A DNA stretch of 64,000 nucleotides. Source: Clostridiales bacterium (GTDB lineage Bacteria; Bacillota; Clostridia; Christensenellales; Aristaeellaceae). A model generated the notes under the pieces. That model did not search any database and was not told where the DNA came from. It was given only the letters and a program-made list of their open reading frames with translations. Below are positions 1-8,795 of this stretch, one piece after another. The position numbers and the translations under genes are program-made. Position 1 is the first letter of the stretch; every line of letters starts with the position of its first letter. The stretch covers positions 1 to 64,000 of the forward strand of contig SVGL01000012.1 in assembly GCA_015056325.1 (NCBI GenBank), written 5' to 3'.

Positions 1-753
1 AAGGCCGGCGTGCTGGGCGTCATCCGCCTGATGTACTGCTACCTGGGCGTTGACTTCCTGCGCGGCTCCTGGGTGCAGACCGCCTACATGTGCATGACGC
101 TGCTGACCATCTTCACCGGCTCCCTGCTGGCCTACCATGAGGGCCACCTGAAGAAGCGTCTGGCCTGGTCCTCCGTGTCTCAGGTGAGCTATGTGCTCTT
201 CGGCCTGTCCACCATGAACCCCGTGGGCCTGATCGGCGCGCTGCTGCACGCCATCGCCCACAGCCTCGCCAAGGACACCCTGTTCATGTCCGCCGGCGCG
301 ATCATCCTCAAGACCGAGAAAACCCAGGTTGCCGACCTGCGCGGCATCGGCAAGCAGATGCCCACTACGATGGCCTGCTTCACCGTAGCCAGCCTGGGTC
401 TGGTGGGTATTCCCCCGTGCATGGGCTTCATCAGCAAGTGGTACCTGGCCCAGGGCTCCCTGGCGGCTACCGGTGTGAATGCCGTGCTGAATGTCGTCGG
501 CCCGGTGATCCTGCTGATCTCCGCCCTGCTGACCGCCGGCTACCTCTTCCCCATCGTGATCCGCGGCTTCATCGTCGGTAACGCTGGACATGGCCACGGC
601 CACGACGAGCCCGCCGAGGCCTTCGAGCGCAATGACGCCCCCAAAATGATGCTCATCCCCCTGCTGGTGCTGGCGGTCATGAGCGTGGTGATCGGCATGT
701 TCCCCGGCGCGCTGATCGAGCTGCTGACCAAGGTCGGCGAGCTACTGATGTAA
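1..753 (+). CDS. Antiporter-like membrane subunit (complex I NuoM/N or MrpD type), 5'-truncated
   Basis: The reading frame is open from the first base, so the true start lies outside the window; about 250 C-terminal residues are visible. They form hydrophobic helices typical of the proton/sodium-translocating subunits of complex I and Mrp antiporters, including a KKRLAWSSVSQVSY segment and a conserved H-KD-LFM-AGAI helix. It is clearly paralogous to the next gene, which has the matching KRRLAWSTISNLSYML segment. A His-rich loop (GHGHGHDEPAEAFE) precedes the last helix. The stop at 751-753 overlaps the ribosome binding site of the next gene, so the three genes are one operon. Whether the complex is an Mrp-type antiporter or a membrane-bound oxidoreductase depends on genes upstream of the window. 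Confidence 0.85.
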   Translation, partial: KAGVLGVIRLMYCYLGVDFLRGSWVQTAYMCMTLLTIFTGSLLAYHEGHLKKRLAWSSVSQVSYVLFGLSTMNPVGLIGALLHAIAHSLAKDTLFMSAGAIILKTEKTQVADLRGIGKQMPTTMACFTVASLGLVGIPPCMGFISKWYLAQGSLAATGVNAVLNVVGPVILLISALLTAGYLFPIVIRGFIVGNAGHGHGHDEPAEAFERNDAPKMMLIPLLVLAVMSVVIGMFPGALIELLTKVGELLM

Positions 754-765
754 GGAGGCGCCAAG

Positions 766-2235
766 ATGCTGATCATTCTGACGCTGCTCGTCCCCCTGCT
801 GGGCGGCACGGCGATGAGCTTCCTCCGCTTTCAGTCGGGGAAGGCGCGGGCGATCTACGTCGAGTCCGTCGTCTGCCTGACGAGCGTGATGGTGCTCTCC
901 CTGCTCCTCACCCGCACGCAGGAGACCCTCGTCCTTTACTATCTGATCGACAAGCTCCCCCTGGCCTTCCGCCTGGACGGCCCCGCCTGCCTCTTTGCAG
1001 GCCTGGTGGCGGTCCTGTGGCCCATTGCCAGCCTCTACGCCTTTGAGTACATGAAGCACGAGGAGCGGGAGCATAGCTTCCTTGGCTGGTACACCATGTC
1101 CTACGCGGCAACGCTGGCGGTGGCCTTCTCCGCGAATCTGTTCACCCTGTACGTCTTCTACGAGTGCCTGACCCTGGTAACGCTGCCCTTGGTCATCCAC
1201 AAGAAGGACGCCATGTCCATCCGTGCGGGCCGCAAGTACCTGACCTACTCCATCACCGGCGCGGCACTTGCTTTTGTGGCCCTGGTCGCAGTCTTCTTCG
1301 TTTCCGGCACCACCGATTTCACCCTCGGCGGCGTGCTGACCGCCGAGCTGTCTTCCAGCCATGAGGCGATGCTGCTGAGCGTGTTCCTGCTGGCCTTCAT
1401 CGGCTTCGGCACCAAGGCTGCGGTGTTCCCCATGCATGCCTGGCTGCCTGCAGCTTCCGTGGCTCCCACCCCCGTGACGGCGCTGCTGCATGCGGTGGCA
1501 GTGGTCAACACCGGCGCCTTCGCGGTGCTGCGCGTGATCTACTACTCCTTCGGCGCGGATTTCCTGGCTGGTACCTGGGCGCAGTACGCGGCCCTGACGC
1601 TTGCCTGTGTGACCATCGTTTTCGGCTCCTCCATGTCCGTCAAGGAGCAGCACCTCAAGCGCCGTCTGGCCTGGTCCACCATTTCCAACCTGTCCTACAT
1701 GCTCATGGGCGCGGCGCTCATGTCCCCTGCGGGTATGGTGGGCAGCCTCAGCCACATGGTGATGCACGGCGTGACCAAGATCACCCTGTTCTACTGCGCC
1801 GGCGCGATCTTGGTGCGTACCGGCAAGGAGTACATCCAGGACGTGCGCGGCTACGGTAAGCTCATGCCCGTGACCTGCGCGGCCTTCGTGATCGCCGGCA
1901 TGTCCCTGGTGGGCACGCCGCCCCTCTCCGGCTTCGTGAGCAAGTTCAACCTGCTCACCGCTGCGGGTGAAGCGGGCCCCATCGGCGCGATGGCCATTGC
2001 GGCACTGATCATCTCCGCCGTGCTGACGGCCATCTACCTCTTCACAGTCATCGGCCCGATGTACTTCCGCCCCCTCAACGCGGATATGGCCCATCTCAAG
2101 GATTTCAACCGCGACCCCAACTGGATGATGCTTCTCCCCTTCGGCCTGCTGATTGCCATGGTGATTGGCCTGGGCCTGTGGGGCGGCCCGCTGGTCAGCT
2201 TCCTCAAGGACGTTGCCGCCGGCGTGACATTCTGA
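766..2235 (+). CDS. Antiporter-like membrane subunit, NuoM/N or MrpD type
   Basis: A 489-residue polytopic membrane protein with the proton-conducting transporter fold. Visible landmarks are YAFEYMKHEER near residue 90, the AAVFPMHAWLPAASVAPTP region near residue 220 (key lysine and HAWLP helix), and GTPPLSGFVSKFNLL near residue 385. Length is normal for NuoM or MrpD proteins. The start is fixed by AAGGAGG at 752-758, eight bases before the ATG. It sits between two paralogues, 12 bp after the first and 19 bp before the third. It probably carries one ion channel of a multi-subunit Na+/H+ antiporter or ferredoxin/NADH-linked pump; the sequence alone does not decide which ion is moved. Confidence 0.88.
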   Translation: MLIILTLLVPLLGGTAMSFLRFQSGKARAIYVESVVCLTSVMVLSLLLTRTQETLVLYYLIDKLPLAFRLDGPACLFAGLVAVLWPIASLYAFEYMKHEEREHSFLGWYTMSYAATLAVAFSANLFTLYVFYECLTLVTLPLVIHKKDAMSIRAGRKYLTYSITGAALAFVALVAVFFVSGTTDFTLGGVLTAELSSSHEAMLLSVFLLAFIGFGTKAAVFPMHAWLPAASVAPTPVTALLHAVAVVNTGAFAVLRVIYYSFGADFLAGTWAQYAALTLACVTIVFGSSMSVKEQHLKRRLAWSTISNLSYMLMGAALMSPAGMVGSLSHMVMHGVTKITLFYCAGAILVRTGKEYIQDVRGYGKLMPVTCAAFVIAGMSLVGTPPLSGFVSKFNLLTAAGEAGPIGAMAIAALIISAVLTAIYLFTVIGPMYFRPLNADMAHLKDFNRDPNWMMLLPFGLLIAMVIGLGLWGGPLVSFLKDVAAGVTF

Positions 2236-2254
2236 TGAAAGGAGGATACGCAAT

Positions 2255-4375
2255 ATGTACCTGATTCCCGTTGTGATCCTCCTGCCGATGGTAATGGCGA
2301 TCCTTGCCGCCTGCATCTCCAAGCGCAGCCCCTTCCTGCGGGACGCGCTGGTGGTCGGCACCGGCATCGCGACCTTCGGCGTCTGCGTGCTGCTGGCCTT
2401 CCAGGGCGAAACCGAGCTCACCATCCCCGGCGTGTGCGGCTTTGGCCTGACCTTCCAGGCGGATGGCTTCCGCGCCATTTACGGCTGCATCGCGGCCTTC
2501 ATGTGGATGATGAGCGGCATCTTCTCCCCGGAGTACTTCTCCCACCACGCGGAGAACCGCGGCCGCTACGGCCTGTTCAACCTGCTGACCCTGGGCGCGA
2601 CCCTTGGCGTATTCTACTCAAACGACCTGTACACGACCTTCATCTTCTTTGAGATCATGTCCGTCACCAGCTTCGTGATGGTCGCCCACGAGGAGACCCC
2701 CGGCGCGATGCGGGCTGCCTACACCTACCTGGCGGTGGCCGTCATCGGCGGCATGACCACGCTGATGGGTCTGTTCCTGACCTACAAGCAGCTGGGCACT
2801 TTCGCCTTTGACGCTCTCGCCGCCGCGAAGGCTTCTTCCGGCGCTGACCTGACCGCCGCCTCCTGGCTGGTGGTGGTTGGCTTCGCGGCGAAGGCAGGTC
2901 TGTATCCGCTGCACATCTGGCTGCCCAAGGCGCACCCCGTAGCGCCCGCCCCTGCGTCCGCGCTGCTGTCCGGCATCCTGACCAAGTCCGGCGTGTTCGG
3001 CCTGATCGTGGTGTGCTCCCGCCTCATGGCAGGCGATGCAGCCTTCGGCAACCTGCTGATGGTCTTTGCCTGCATCACGATGTTCCTGGGCGCGCTGCTG
3101 GCGCTGTTCAGCGTCGACCTCAAGCGCACGCTAGCCTGCTCCTCCATGAGCCAGATCGGCTTCATCACCGTGGGTCTTTCCACCATGGTGCTGCTGGGCG
3201 AGCACGGCTCCTTCGCGGCCTATGGCTCCGTCATGCACATGGCCAACCACTCCCTGATTAAGCTGGTGCTCTTCATGGCAGCGGGCGTCGTCTACATGAA
3301 CACCCACAGTCTGGACCTGAACGTCATCCGAGGCTACGGCCGGAAGAAGTTTGTGCTGCATGCCTGCTTCCTGCTGGGCGCGCTGTCGATCGCCTGCATC
3401 CCGCCCATCGGCAGCGGCTACAATTCGAAGTCCCTGCTGCATGAGGCGCTGCTGGAGCTGATCGTCCATCAGCAGGAGCACGGCCACATCTGGATGCCCT
3501 ACAAGGCGGCAGAGATCCTCTTCCTGATCTCCGGCGGCCTGACCATCGCCTACATGGTCAAGCTGTACATCTGCATCTTCTGGCAGAAGAATCCCGAGCG
3601 CCAGGCGGAATACGACGCCTCCGGCCGCTCGATGAACCCCGTGTCTGCCCTGGCGCTGATCGGCTCCGCCATCGTGCTGCCCTTCCTGGGCGCGATGCCC
3701 GCGACCTTCCTCACGCCCCTGGGCGATATGAGCGCCCACTTCTTCGGCCAGCACCATCCCGAGCACCACATTGATTACTTCTGCGCGGCCAATCTGGAGG
3801 GCGCGGCCATCTCCATCTCCATCGGTGCGGCGGTGTATCTGCTGACCGTCCGTCCCCTGCTGATGAAGAAAAACGAAAGCGGCGTGCGCGTTTACGTCAA
3901 CCGCTGGCCTGCAAAGGTTGATCTGGAGGACATGCTGTACCGCCCGCTGATCAACTTTGTCTTGAACCTGTGCGGCAAGATACTGGGCTTTGCGGCGAGC
4001 ATCCCCGACAGCAAGCTCATCCTGGCCTTCATCCCCCGCGCGGTGACGGCCCTCATCCGCGGCATTGCAGAGCTTCCCGAGCGCATCGTACTGCTGCTGC
4101 GCAAGACCATCTTTGCCGTCAGCCATGCGCACCACAAGGTGCCGGTGGGCAACCGCTTCACCTACACCCTGGGCTGCGCAATGAACGCCGTGTCGAAGCT
4201 GCTCAACCGCATCTTCCATCGGGAGAAGCCCTTCCGCACCGACTTCGAGTACGTGCTGGACGCCTCCTGGCAGGAGCTGCGCAAGTCCACTGGCCTCTTC
4301 ACCGTCAGCGTGAGCTTTGGCCTGCTGCTGATGTGCGTGGGCTTGTATGTCACATTCCTCTATCTGCTGAAGTAA
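2255..4375 (+). CDS. Antiporter-like membrane subunit (NuoL/MrpA type) with C-terminal extension
   Basis: A 706-residue protein, longer than its two upstream paralogues. The first 500 or so residues are the antiporter-like core, with AAKAGLYPLHIWLPKAHPVAP near residue 215 and an IPPIGSGYNSKSLLHEAL segment near residue 380. After about residue 530 comes a non-homologous tail: a helix, the acidic-basic stretch WPAKVDLEDMLYRP, several amphipathic helices and a last membrane helix. In complex I-like machines long C-terminal helices of this subunit brace the other antiporter subunits; a similar role here is inference. AAAGGAGG at 2238-2245 sets the start, and a strong terminator follows, making this the last gene of the operon. 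Confidence 0.87.
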   Translation: MYLIPVVILLPMVMAILAACISKRSPFLRDALVVGTGIATFGVCVLLAFQGETELTIPGVCGFGLTFQADGFRAIYGCIAAFMWMMSGIFSPEYFSHHAENRGRYGLFNLLTLGATLGVFYSNDLYTTFIFFEIMSVTSFVMVAHEETPGAMRAAYTYLAVAVIGGMTTLMGLFLTYKQLGTFAFDALAAAKASSGADLTAASWLVVVGFAAKAGLYPLHIWLPKAHPVAPAPASALLSGILTKSGVFGLIVVCSRLMAGDAAFGNLLMVFACITMFLGALLALFSVDLKRTLACSSMSQIGFITVGLSTMVLLGEHGSFAAYGSVMHMANHSLIKLVLFMAAGVVYMNTHSLDLNVIRGYGRKKFVLHACFLLGALSIACIPPIGSGYNSKSLLHEALLELIVHQQEHGHIWMPYKAAEILFLISGGLTIAYMVKLYICIFWQKNPERQAEYDASGRSMNPVSALALIGSAIVLPFLGAMPATFLTPLGDMSAHFFGQHHPEHHIDYFCAANLEGAAISISIGAAVYLLTVRPLLMKKNESGVRVYVNRWPAKVDLEDMLYRPLINFVLNLCGKILGFAASIPDSKLILAFIPRAVTALIRGIAELPERIVLLLRKTIFAVSHAHHKVPVGNRFTYTLGCAMNAVSKLLNRIFHREKPFRTDFEYVLDASWQELRKSTGLFTVSVSFGLLLMCVGLYVTFLYLLK

Positions 4376-4384
4376 TATGGAATG

Positions 4385-4415
4385 GAAGTCTCCCTTTCAC
4401 AGGGAGGCTTCTTTT
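4385..4415 (+). terminator. Intrinsic terminator of the antiporter operon
   Basis: An 11-bp stem (GAAGTCTCCCT pairing with AGGGAGGCTTC, one T-G pair) with a 5-base loop is followed by TTTT, ten bases after the stop codon. Confidence 0.85.
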
Positions 4416-4499
4416 GGCGCAATCGTTTGCCTGTGCATCGATCGCATTTTTCTGGTTTTTTCCGACAAACGCAGTCAGATCAAGGGGTTGCGGCACCAA

Positions 4500-4568
4500 T
4501 TGCACACCATTGTATAACGATCTATATTTTGTGGTCAAACCCGAACGTTCGGGGCACAAAATTTTGTG
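4500..4568 (+). promoter_or_regulatory. Putative promoter overlapped by a cluster of palindromes
   Basis: TTGCAC (4500-4505), 17 bp, TATATT (4523-4528) form a plausible promoter. Just after it lie two adjacent perfect 14-bp palindromes: CCCGAACGTTCGGG (4540-4553) and CACAAAATTTTGTG (4555-4568); TTTTGTG also occurs at 4527-4533. The position around the expected start site suggests repressor sites. A 16-codon reading frame (4606-4656, MAVISTKYAIVNVLQT) follows but has only a weak ribosome binding site. The palindrome is not a LexA box, because the half-sites have no 4-bp spacer. Confidence 0.4.
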
Positions 4569-4633
4569 TTTTGGAGAACGCGGGAAACACAAGGGATTGA
4601 GGCTCATGGCTGTGATTTCTACCAAATATGCCA

Positions 4634-4662
4634 TTGTCAATGTCTTGCAGACATGATATGAT
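4634..4662 (+). promoter_or_regulatory. Promoter of nrdD
   Basis: TTGTCA (4634-4639), a 17-bp spacer and TATGAT (4657-4662) match the sigma-A consensus well and lie 125 bp before the nrdD start. Confidence 0.7.
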
Positions 4663-4686
4663 TGATAACGCACGGAAAGCTGACAT

Positions 4687-4734
4687 CCACAAGATATAGT
4701 TTTCTGCATGCAACCCAGCTACTAATTATATGGT
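4687..4734 (+). promoter_or_regulatory. Tandem NrdR-like boxes upstream of nrdD
   Basis: CCACAAGATATAGTTTT (4687-4703) fits the NrdR consensus (core CwAtATaTwG) fully in its 10-base core. A second, weaker match (CTAATTATAT, 4722-4731) lies 32 bp away centre to centre, the three-turn spacing usual for NrdR box pairs. Both lie just downstream of the expected transcription start, so bound NrdR would repress nrdD. The nrdR gene is not in the window. Confidence 0.6.
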
Positions 4735-4786
4735 CCTCGCCTCCGCTGGTGAAGGCCATTTTGCACGACAGGAAGGGGTCTAATAC

Positions 4787-7117
4787 ATGAGCATCCGCAA
4801 CATCCGCAAGCGTGACGGCCGCGAGGTCGCCTTTGACCAGCAGAAGATCGAACAGGCGATTTTCGCCGCCTTCAAGGCCTCCGGCAGCGCCAAGGGCCAC
4901 GAGACCAGTACCCTGCTTGCCCAGCAGGTTGTCCTCCAGATGGAGAACGACGAGACCATCTCCGGCACCCCCACCGTGGAGCAGGTGCAGGATACTGTCG
5001 AGCGCGTGCTGATTGAGAAGGGCTTCGTGCGCTCCGCCAAGGCCTACATCCTCTATCGCGCCGAGCGCAGCCGCATCCGCCAGATGAACACCCGCCTCAT
5101 GCGCACCTTTGAGGACATTGTTTTCAAGGACGCTGTGGACTCCGACATTAAGCGCGAAAACGCCAATATCAACGGCGATACCGCCATGGGCTCCATGCTC
5201 AAGTTCGGCTCCGAGGGCGCCAAGCAGTTCTACGAGACCTATGTCATGGAGCCCCGCTTCGCCGAGGCCCATCGCGAGGGCGACATCCATATCCACGATA
5301 TGGACTTCTACACCCTAACCACCACCTGCTGCCAGATCGAGCTGAAGACCCTTTTCCAGGGCGGCTTCTCCACCGGCCACGGCTACCTGCGCGAGCCCCA
5401 GGACATCACCTCCTACGCCGCGCTTGCCTGTATCGCCATCCAGGCCAACCAGAACGATCAGCACGGCGGCCAGGCCATCGTGGACTTCGACTATGGCATG
5501 GCACCCGGCGTCAAGAAGACCTTCATCAAGCGCTACCGCCTGAACCTGGCCCGCGCGCTGGAGCTGCTTCAGGGCGATACCGAGGCTGATCAGCACGCTG
5601 CGGACATTATCTCCACCCTGAAGGACAAGGATCTGGCCCCCACCCTCCAGGAGCAGCCTGAGAACCGCGCTGCCCTGAAGGAGCTGCTCGTCCGCCTGGA
5701 TATGGACGGCGACGTGGCTGACCGCATCATCGCCTTCGCCCAGCGCCGCTCCGAGCAGGAGACCGACAAGGCCACCTTCCAGGCCATGGAGGCCCTGGTG
5801 CACAACCTCAACACCATGAACTCCCGCGCCGGCGCGCAGGTGCCCTTCTCCTCCATCAACTATGGTACCGATACCTCCGCTGAGGGCCGTCTGGTCATGA
5901 AGAACGTGCTGCTGGCCACCGAGGACGGCCTGGGCGGCGGCGAGACTCCCATCTTCCCCATCCAGATTTTCCGCGTGAAGGAAGGCATCAACTTCAACCC
6001 CGGCGATCCCAACTACGATCTGTACCGCCTGGCCATCAAGACCAGCGCAAAGCGCCTGTTCCCGAACTTCTCCTTCCTGGATGCCCCCTACAACCTCAAG
6101 TACTACCAGCCCGGTCGTCCTGAGACCGAGATTGCCTACATGGGCTGCCGCACCCGCGTGATGGCCAACACCTACGACAAGACCCGTGAGACCGCTCCCC
6201 GCCGCGGCAATCTCTCCTTCACCTCCATCAACCTGCCCCGTATCGCCATCAAGGCCAACGGTGATGTAACCTGGTTCTTCGAGGAGCTGGAGCGCAAGAT
6301 GCAGCTGGTGGTGGATCAGCTGGACGAGCGCTTCGCCATCATCAGCAAGAAGAAGGTCCGCAACTTCCCCTTCCTGATGGGCGAGGGCGTGTGGATCGAC
6401 TCCGAAAATCTGAACTGGGATGACGAGGTGGGCGAGGTGCTCAAGCACGGCTCCCTGACCATCGGCTTCATCGGCCTGGCGGAGTGCCTCAAGGCCCTGC
6501 GCGGCGCCCACCACGGCGAGAACGAGGAGAGCCAGAACCTGGGTCTGGAGATTATCGGCGCCATGCGTGCCTTCACCGATCGCATCAGCCGTGAGCGCGG
6601 CCTGAACTACGCACTGATCGCCACCCCCGCTGAGGGCTTGTCCGGCCGCTTCATCCGCATGGACCGCGAGCGTTTCGGCGTCATCCCCGGCGTCACCGAG
6701 AAGGAGTACTACACCAACTCCTTCCACGTACCGGTGTACTACCCCTGCAGCGCCTTCCACAAGCTGAGCATCGAGGCGCCCTACCACGAGCTGACCAACG
6801 GCGGCCACATCTCTTACGTGGAGATGGACGGCGATCCCATGCAGAACCTGGACGCCTTCGAGAAGATCGTCCGCTTCATGCACGACGTCGGCATCGGCTA
6901 CGGCTCCATCAACCACCCCGTTGACCGCGACCCCGTCTGCGGCTACAACGGCATCATCGGTGACAGCTGCCCCCACTGCGGCCGTACCGAGGCCGACGGC
7001 AACCGCCGTTTCGAGCGCATCCGCCGCATCACCGGCTACCTGGTGGGCACCCTGGATCGCTTCAACAACGCCAAGCGCGCCGAGGAGCGCGACCGCGTCA
7101 AGCACGGCACCAAGTAA
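4787..7117 (+). CDS. nrdD: Anaerobic ribonucleoside-triphosphate reductase
   Basis: A 776-residue class III ribonucleotide reductase that reduces ribonucleoside triphosphates to dNTPs under anoxic conditions using a glycyl radical. Residues 1-90 are an ATP-cone allosteric domain (IRKRDGREVAFDQQKI). The C-terminus holds the glycyl-radical site RRITGYLVG, with the radical glycine at about residue 750, preceded by the zinc-binding segment with Cys718, Cys728 and Cys731; the usual fourth cysteine position appears replaced by an acidic residue (DRDPVCGY). GGAAGGGG at 4771-4778 supports the start. The gene stands alone with its own promoter and terminator. The activating enzyme NrdG is not adjacent and must be encoded elsewhere. 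Confidence 0.97.
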   Translation: MSIRNIRKRDGREVAFDQQKIEQAIFAAFKASGSAKGHETSTLLAQQVVLQMENDETISGTPTVEQVQDTVERVLIEKGFVRSAKAYILYRAERSRIRQMNTRLMRTFEDIVFKDAVDSDIKRENANINGDTAMGSMLKFGSEGAKQFYETYVMEPRFAEAHREGDIHIHDMDFYTLTTTCCQIELKTLFQGGFSTGHGYLREPQDITSYAALACIAIQANQNDQHGGQAIVDFDYGMAPGVKKTFIKRYRLNLARALELLQGDTEADQHAADIISTLKDKDLAPTLQEQPENRAALKELLVRLDMDGDVADRIIAFAQRRSEQETDKATFQAMEALVHNLNTMNSRAGAQVPFSSINYGTDTSAEGRLVMKNVLLATEDGLGGGETPIFPIQIFRVKEGINFNPGDPNYDLYRLAIKTSAKRLFPNFSFLDAPYNLKYYQPGRPETEIAYMGCRTRVMANTYDKTRETAPRRGNLSFTSINLPRIAIKANGDVTWFFEELERKMQLVVDQLDERFAIISKKKVRNFPFLMGEGVWIDSENLNWDDEVGEVLKHGSLTIGFIGLAECLKALRGAHHGENEESQNLGLEIIGAMRAFTDRISRERGLNYALIATPAEGLSGRFIRMDRERFGVIPGVTEKEYYTNSFHVPVYYPCSAFHKLSIEAPYHELTNGGHISYVEMDGDPMQNLDAFEKIVRFMHDVGIGYGSINHPVDRDPVCGYNGIIGDSCPHCGRTEADGNRRFERIRRITGYLVGTLDRFNNAKRAEERDRVKHGTK

Positions 7118-7134
7118 GGGACTTCGTCCCTTTT
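7116..7134 (+). terminator. Intrinsic terminator of nrdD
   Basis: GGGAC-TTC-GTCCC followed by TTTT begins immediately after the nrdD stop codon. The stem is only 5-7 bp, so it may be leaky. Confidence 0.65.
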
Positions 7135-7190
7135 ATTCCCGGGAGCTGAGAGATCGGCTTCCGGGACATTGCTATATGGAGGAAACAATC

Positions 7191-7604
7191 ATGAGCGATT
7201 GTGTATTCTGCAAAATCGCCAGCGGAGAGATCCCCGGACTGCGTGTATACGAGGACGAGCACACCCTTGCCTTCATGGACATTGCCGGGGATGTGGACGG
7301 CCACATGCTGGTCATTCCAAAGGCTCACTATGTCAGCATCCTGGACTGTGACCCGAATACGCTCTCTCATGTTATCCGCACCGTAAAAAAGGTTTCCAAC
7401 CATTTGGTGGCCAACTGCGGCTATGAGGGCATTGATCTCATGTGCGCCAACGGCGAATCTGCTGGCCAAACCATGCCCCATCTGCACATCCATATCATCC
7501 CCCGCAAGACCAATGACGGCCTGGGTGACAAGGGCGAGTGGCCTTCCTTCCCCGGGGCCAAGCGGGATATCCGCGAAGTGTATGAGCAGCTCAAAATGAT
7601 GTAA
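7191..7604 (+). CDS. HIT family nucleotide hydrolase/transferase
   Basis: A 137-residue histidine-triad protein, normal length for the family. The catalytic HLHIH triad lies at residues 97-101 and the N-terminal CVFCKIASGEIP segment carries the two cysteines of a zinc site common in bacterial Hint/HinT proteins. Such enzymes hydrolyse AMP-linked substrates; the physiological substrate is not known. The ATG at 7191 has TGGAGGA eight bases upstream, which excludes the longer in-frame opening further 5'. It follows nrdD after the short terminator and may be partly co-transcribed. Confidence 0.93.
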   Translation: MSDCVFCKIASGEIPGLRVYEDEHTLAFMDIAGDVDGHMLVIPKAHYVSILDCDPNTLSHVIRTVKKVSNHLVANCGYEGIDLMCANGESAGQTMPHLHIHIIPRKTNDGLGDKGEWPSFPGAKRDIREVYEQLKMM

Positions 7605-7608
7605 TTGA

Positions 7609-7635
7609 AAAACGCTCCGCATCGCGGAGCGTTTT
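7609..7635. terminator. Bidirectional intrinsic terminator
   Basis: AACGCTCCGC-ATC-GCGGAGCGTT is a perfect 10-bp stem with a T-rich tail on the plus strand (TTATT) and A-rich flank GAAAA on the other side. It separates the convergent HIT and FUSC-type genes. Confidence 0.85.
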
Positions 7636-7636
7636 A

Positions 7637-8254
7637 TTATGCAGATTTGGTTTCATCAGCAGTCTTATCCTCACTCTTCCTGAAGAGGAACACGCTGCCG
7701 TCAGCGTTATGGGGGATATGGAGCTTTGTCAGAATCCGTTCCACCCTGGGCCGGGTGAAGTACCAGTTGACGAACAGCGCGCAGGCCACACCCACGCCGG
7801 TGTCGATCATGCGCATCACGGAGTACTCCAGATAGATGCTGGGGTCCTTCTGGAACATGACGATACACAGCACCACGCCGCCGGGCTGGATGCCGCCGGG
7901 CCACTTGAACAGCTGGCAGCACATGATCAGCATCACCACGCCCACAAAGAGGAAGCCCAGCTGCCACAGGGTACGCCCGCCCCCGGGGACGATCATCAGG
8001 TACAACCGATACAGGAAAATGCCAATGAAGCCACCGATCACCGTACCGAAGAAGCGGTTGCCGCCGTTGAGCTTGGACATGGACATATCGCTGCCCAAGC
8101 CGAAGATCGCGCCGATGCAGGCAAAGGACGGATCCGCCCCGAAGATCAGGTAGGGCAGCGCACACAGCGTCGCCGCGGCTGCGGTCTTGATGCTGCGCTG
8201 GCCCACATGGAAGGGCCCGTGGGAGATGTGCATATAGTTGGAATCATTCGTCAT
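7637..8254 (-). CDS. FUSC / aromatic acid exporter-like membrane protein
   Basis: A 205-residue protein with about five to six membrane helices, starting with the pattern GQRSIKTAAAATLCALPYLIFG that is typical of the N-terminal half of the FUSC/ArAE family. The C-terminus (about 45 residues) is polar and cytoplasmic. It is shorter than classical aromatic acid exporters and lacks their soluble domain, so the transported compound is unknown. The ATG at 8254 is preferred over the GTG at 8266, because AAGGTGG lies eight bases before the ATG while the GTG would sit inside that site. It is a single gene with its own promoter. Confidence 0.7.
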   Translation of the reverse strand: MTNDSNYMHISHGPFHVGQRSIKTAAAATLCALPYLIFGADPSFACIGAIFGLGSDMSMSKLNGGNRFFGTVIGGFIGIFLYRLYLMIVPGGGRTLWQLGFLFVGVVMLIMCCQLFKWPGGIQPGGVVLCIVMFQKDPSIYLEYSVMRMIDTGVGVACALFVNWYFTRPRVERILTKLHIPHNADGSVFLFRKSEDKTADETKSA

Positions 8255-8292
8255 GATCTGTGCCACCTTTTGTATGTGTTGGAACGACGGCT

Positions 8293-8321
8293 ATTATACG
8301 CCTGTTTCCCGGGAATTGCAA
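8293..8321 (-). promoter_or_regulatory. Promoter of the FUSC-type gene
   Basis: On the minus strand TTGCAA (8316-8321), 17 bp, TATAAT (8293-8298). Confidence 0.75.
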
Positions 8322-8340
8322 GGGGTTTAGCCCTTTTCAA

Positions 8341-8381
8341 TACAAAAACACCCGCCCTCCCTCATGGGGACGGGCGGGTGT
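8341..8381 (-). terminator. Terminator of the infC-rpmI-rplT operon
   Basis: On the minus strand a 10-bp stem ACACCCGCCC/GGGCGGGTGT is followed by TTTTTG. It lies 32 bp after the rplT stop. Confidence 0.85.
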
Positions 8382-8412
8382 GCGTTGCTGTATCAGCGAA
8401 TCGTCAGGACAA

Positions 8413-8760
8413 TCAAGCCTTGGCGATCTCCACCAGCTTGGCGAAAGCGGCAGGATCATTCACAGCCAGGTCAGCCAGCATCTTGCGGTTGACAGTGATG
8501 TTCTGCTTCTTCAGGCCATTGATGAAGGTGGAGTAGCTCATGCCGTTCAGACGGGCAGCAGCGTTGATACGGGTGATCCACAGGGAGCGGAAATCACGCT
8601 TACGCAGCTTGCGGCCTGCGAAGGCATAGCGCAGGGAACGAGCAACCTGCTCGGACGCGGCGCGGTACTGCTTGGACTTAGCGCCCCAGTAGCCCTTGGC
8701 CAGCTTCATAATCTTGCGACGCTTCTTCTGAGCATTGACAGCTCTCTTAATACGTGCCAT
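8413..8760 (-). CDS. rplT: 50S ribosomal protein L20
   Basis: A 115-residue protein with the classic L20 sequence ([47 protein letters not shown]). L20 binds 23S rRNA early in 50S assembly and in Firmicutes also represses its own operon by binding the mRNA leader. It is the last gene of the infC-rpmI-rplT operon, 35 bp after rpmI, with an AGGAGG-type site before its ATG. Confidence 0.98.
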   Translation of the reverse strand: MARIKRAVNAQKKRRKIMKLAKGYWGAKSKQYRAASEQVARSLRYAFAGRKLRKRDFRSLWITRINAAARLNGMSYSTFINGLKKQNITVNRKMLADLAVNDPAAFAKLVEIAKA

Positions 8761-8795
8761 TTCTTAGTATCCTCCTTGCCAGCTAAAGGGCGAAA

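Noticed and set aside
4540..4553. LexA (SOS) box
   Set aside because: CGAAC and GTTCG half-sites are present but directly joined, whereas the Firmicutes LexA box has a 4-bp spacer.
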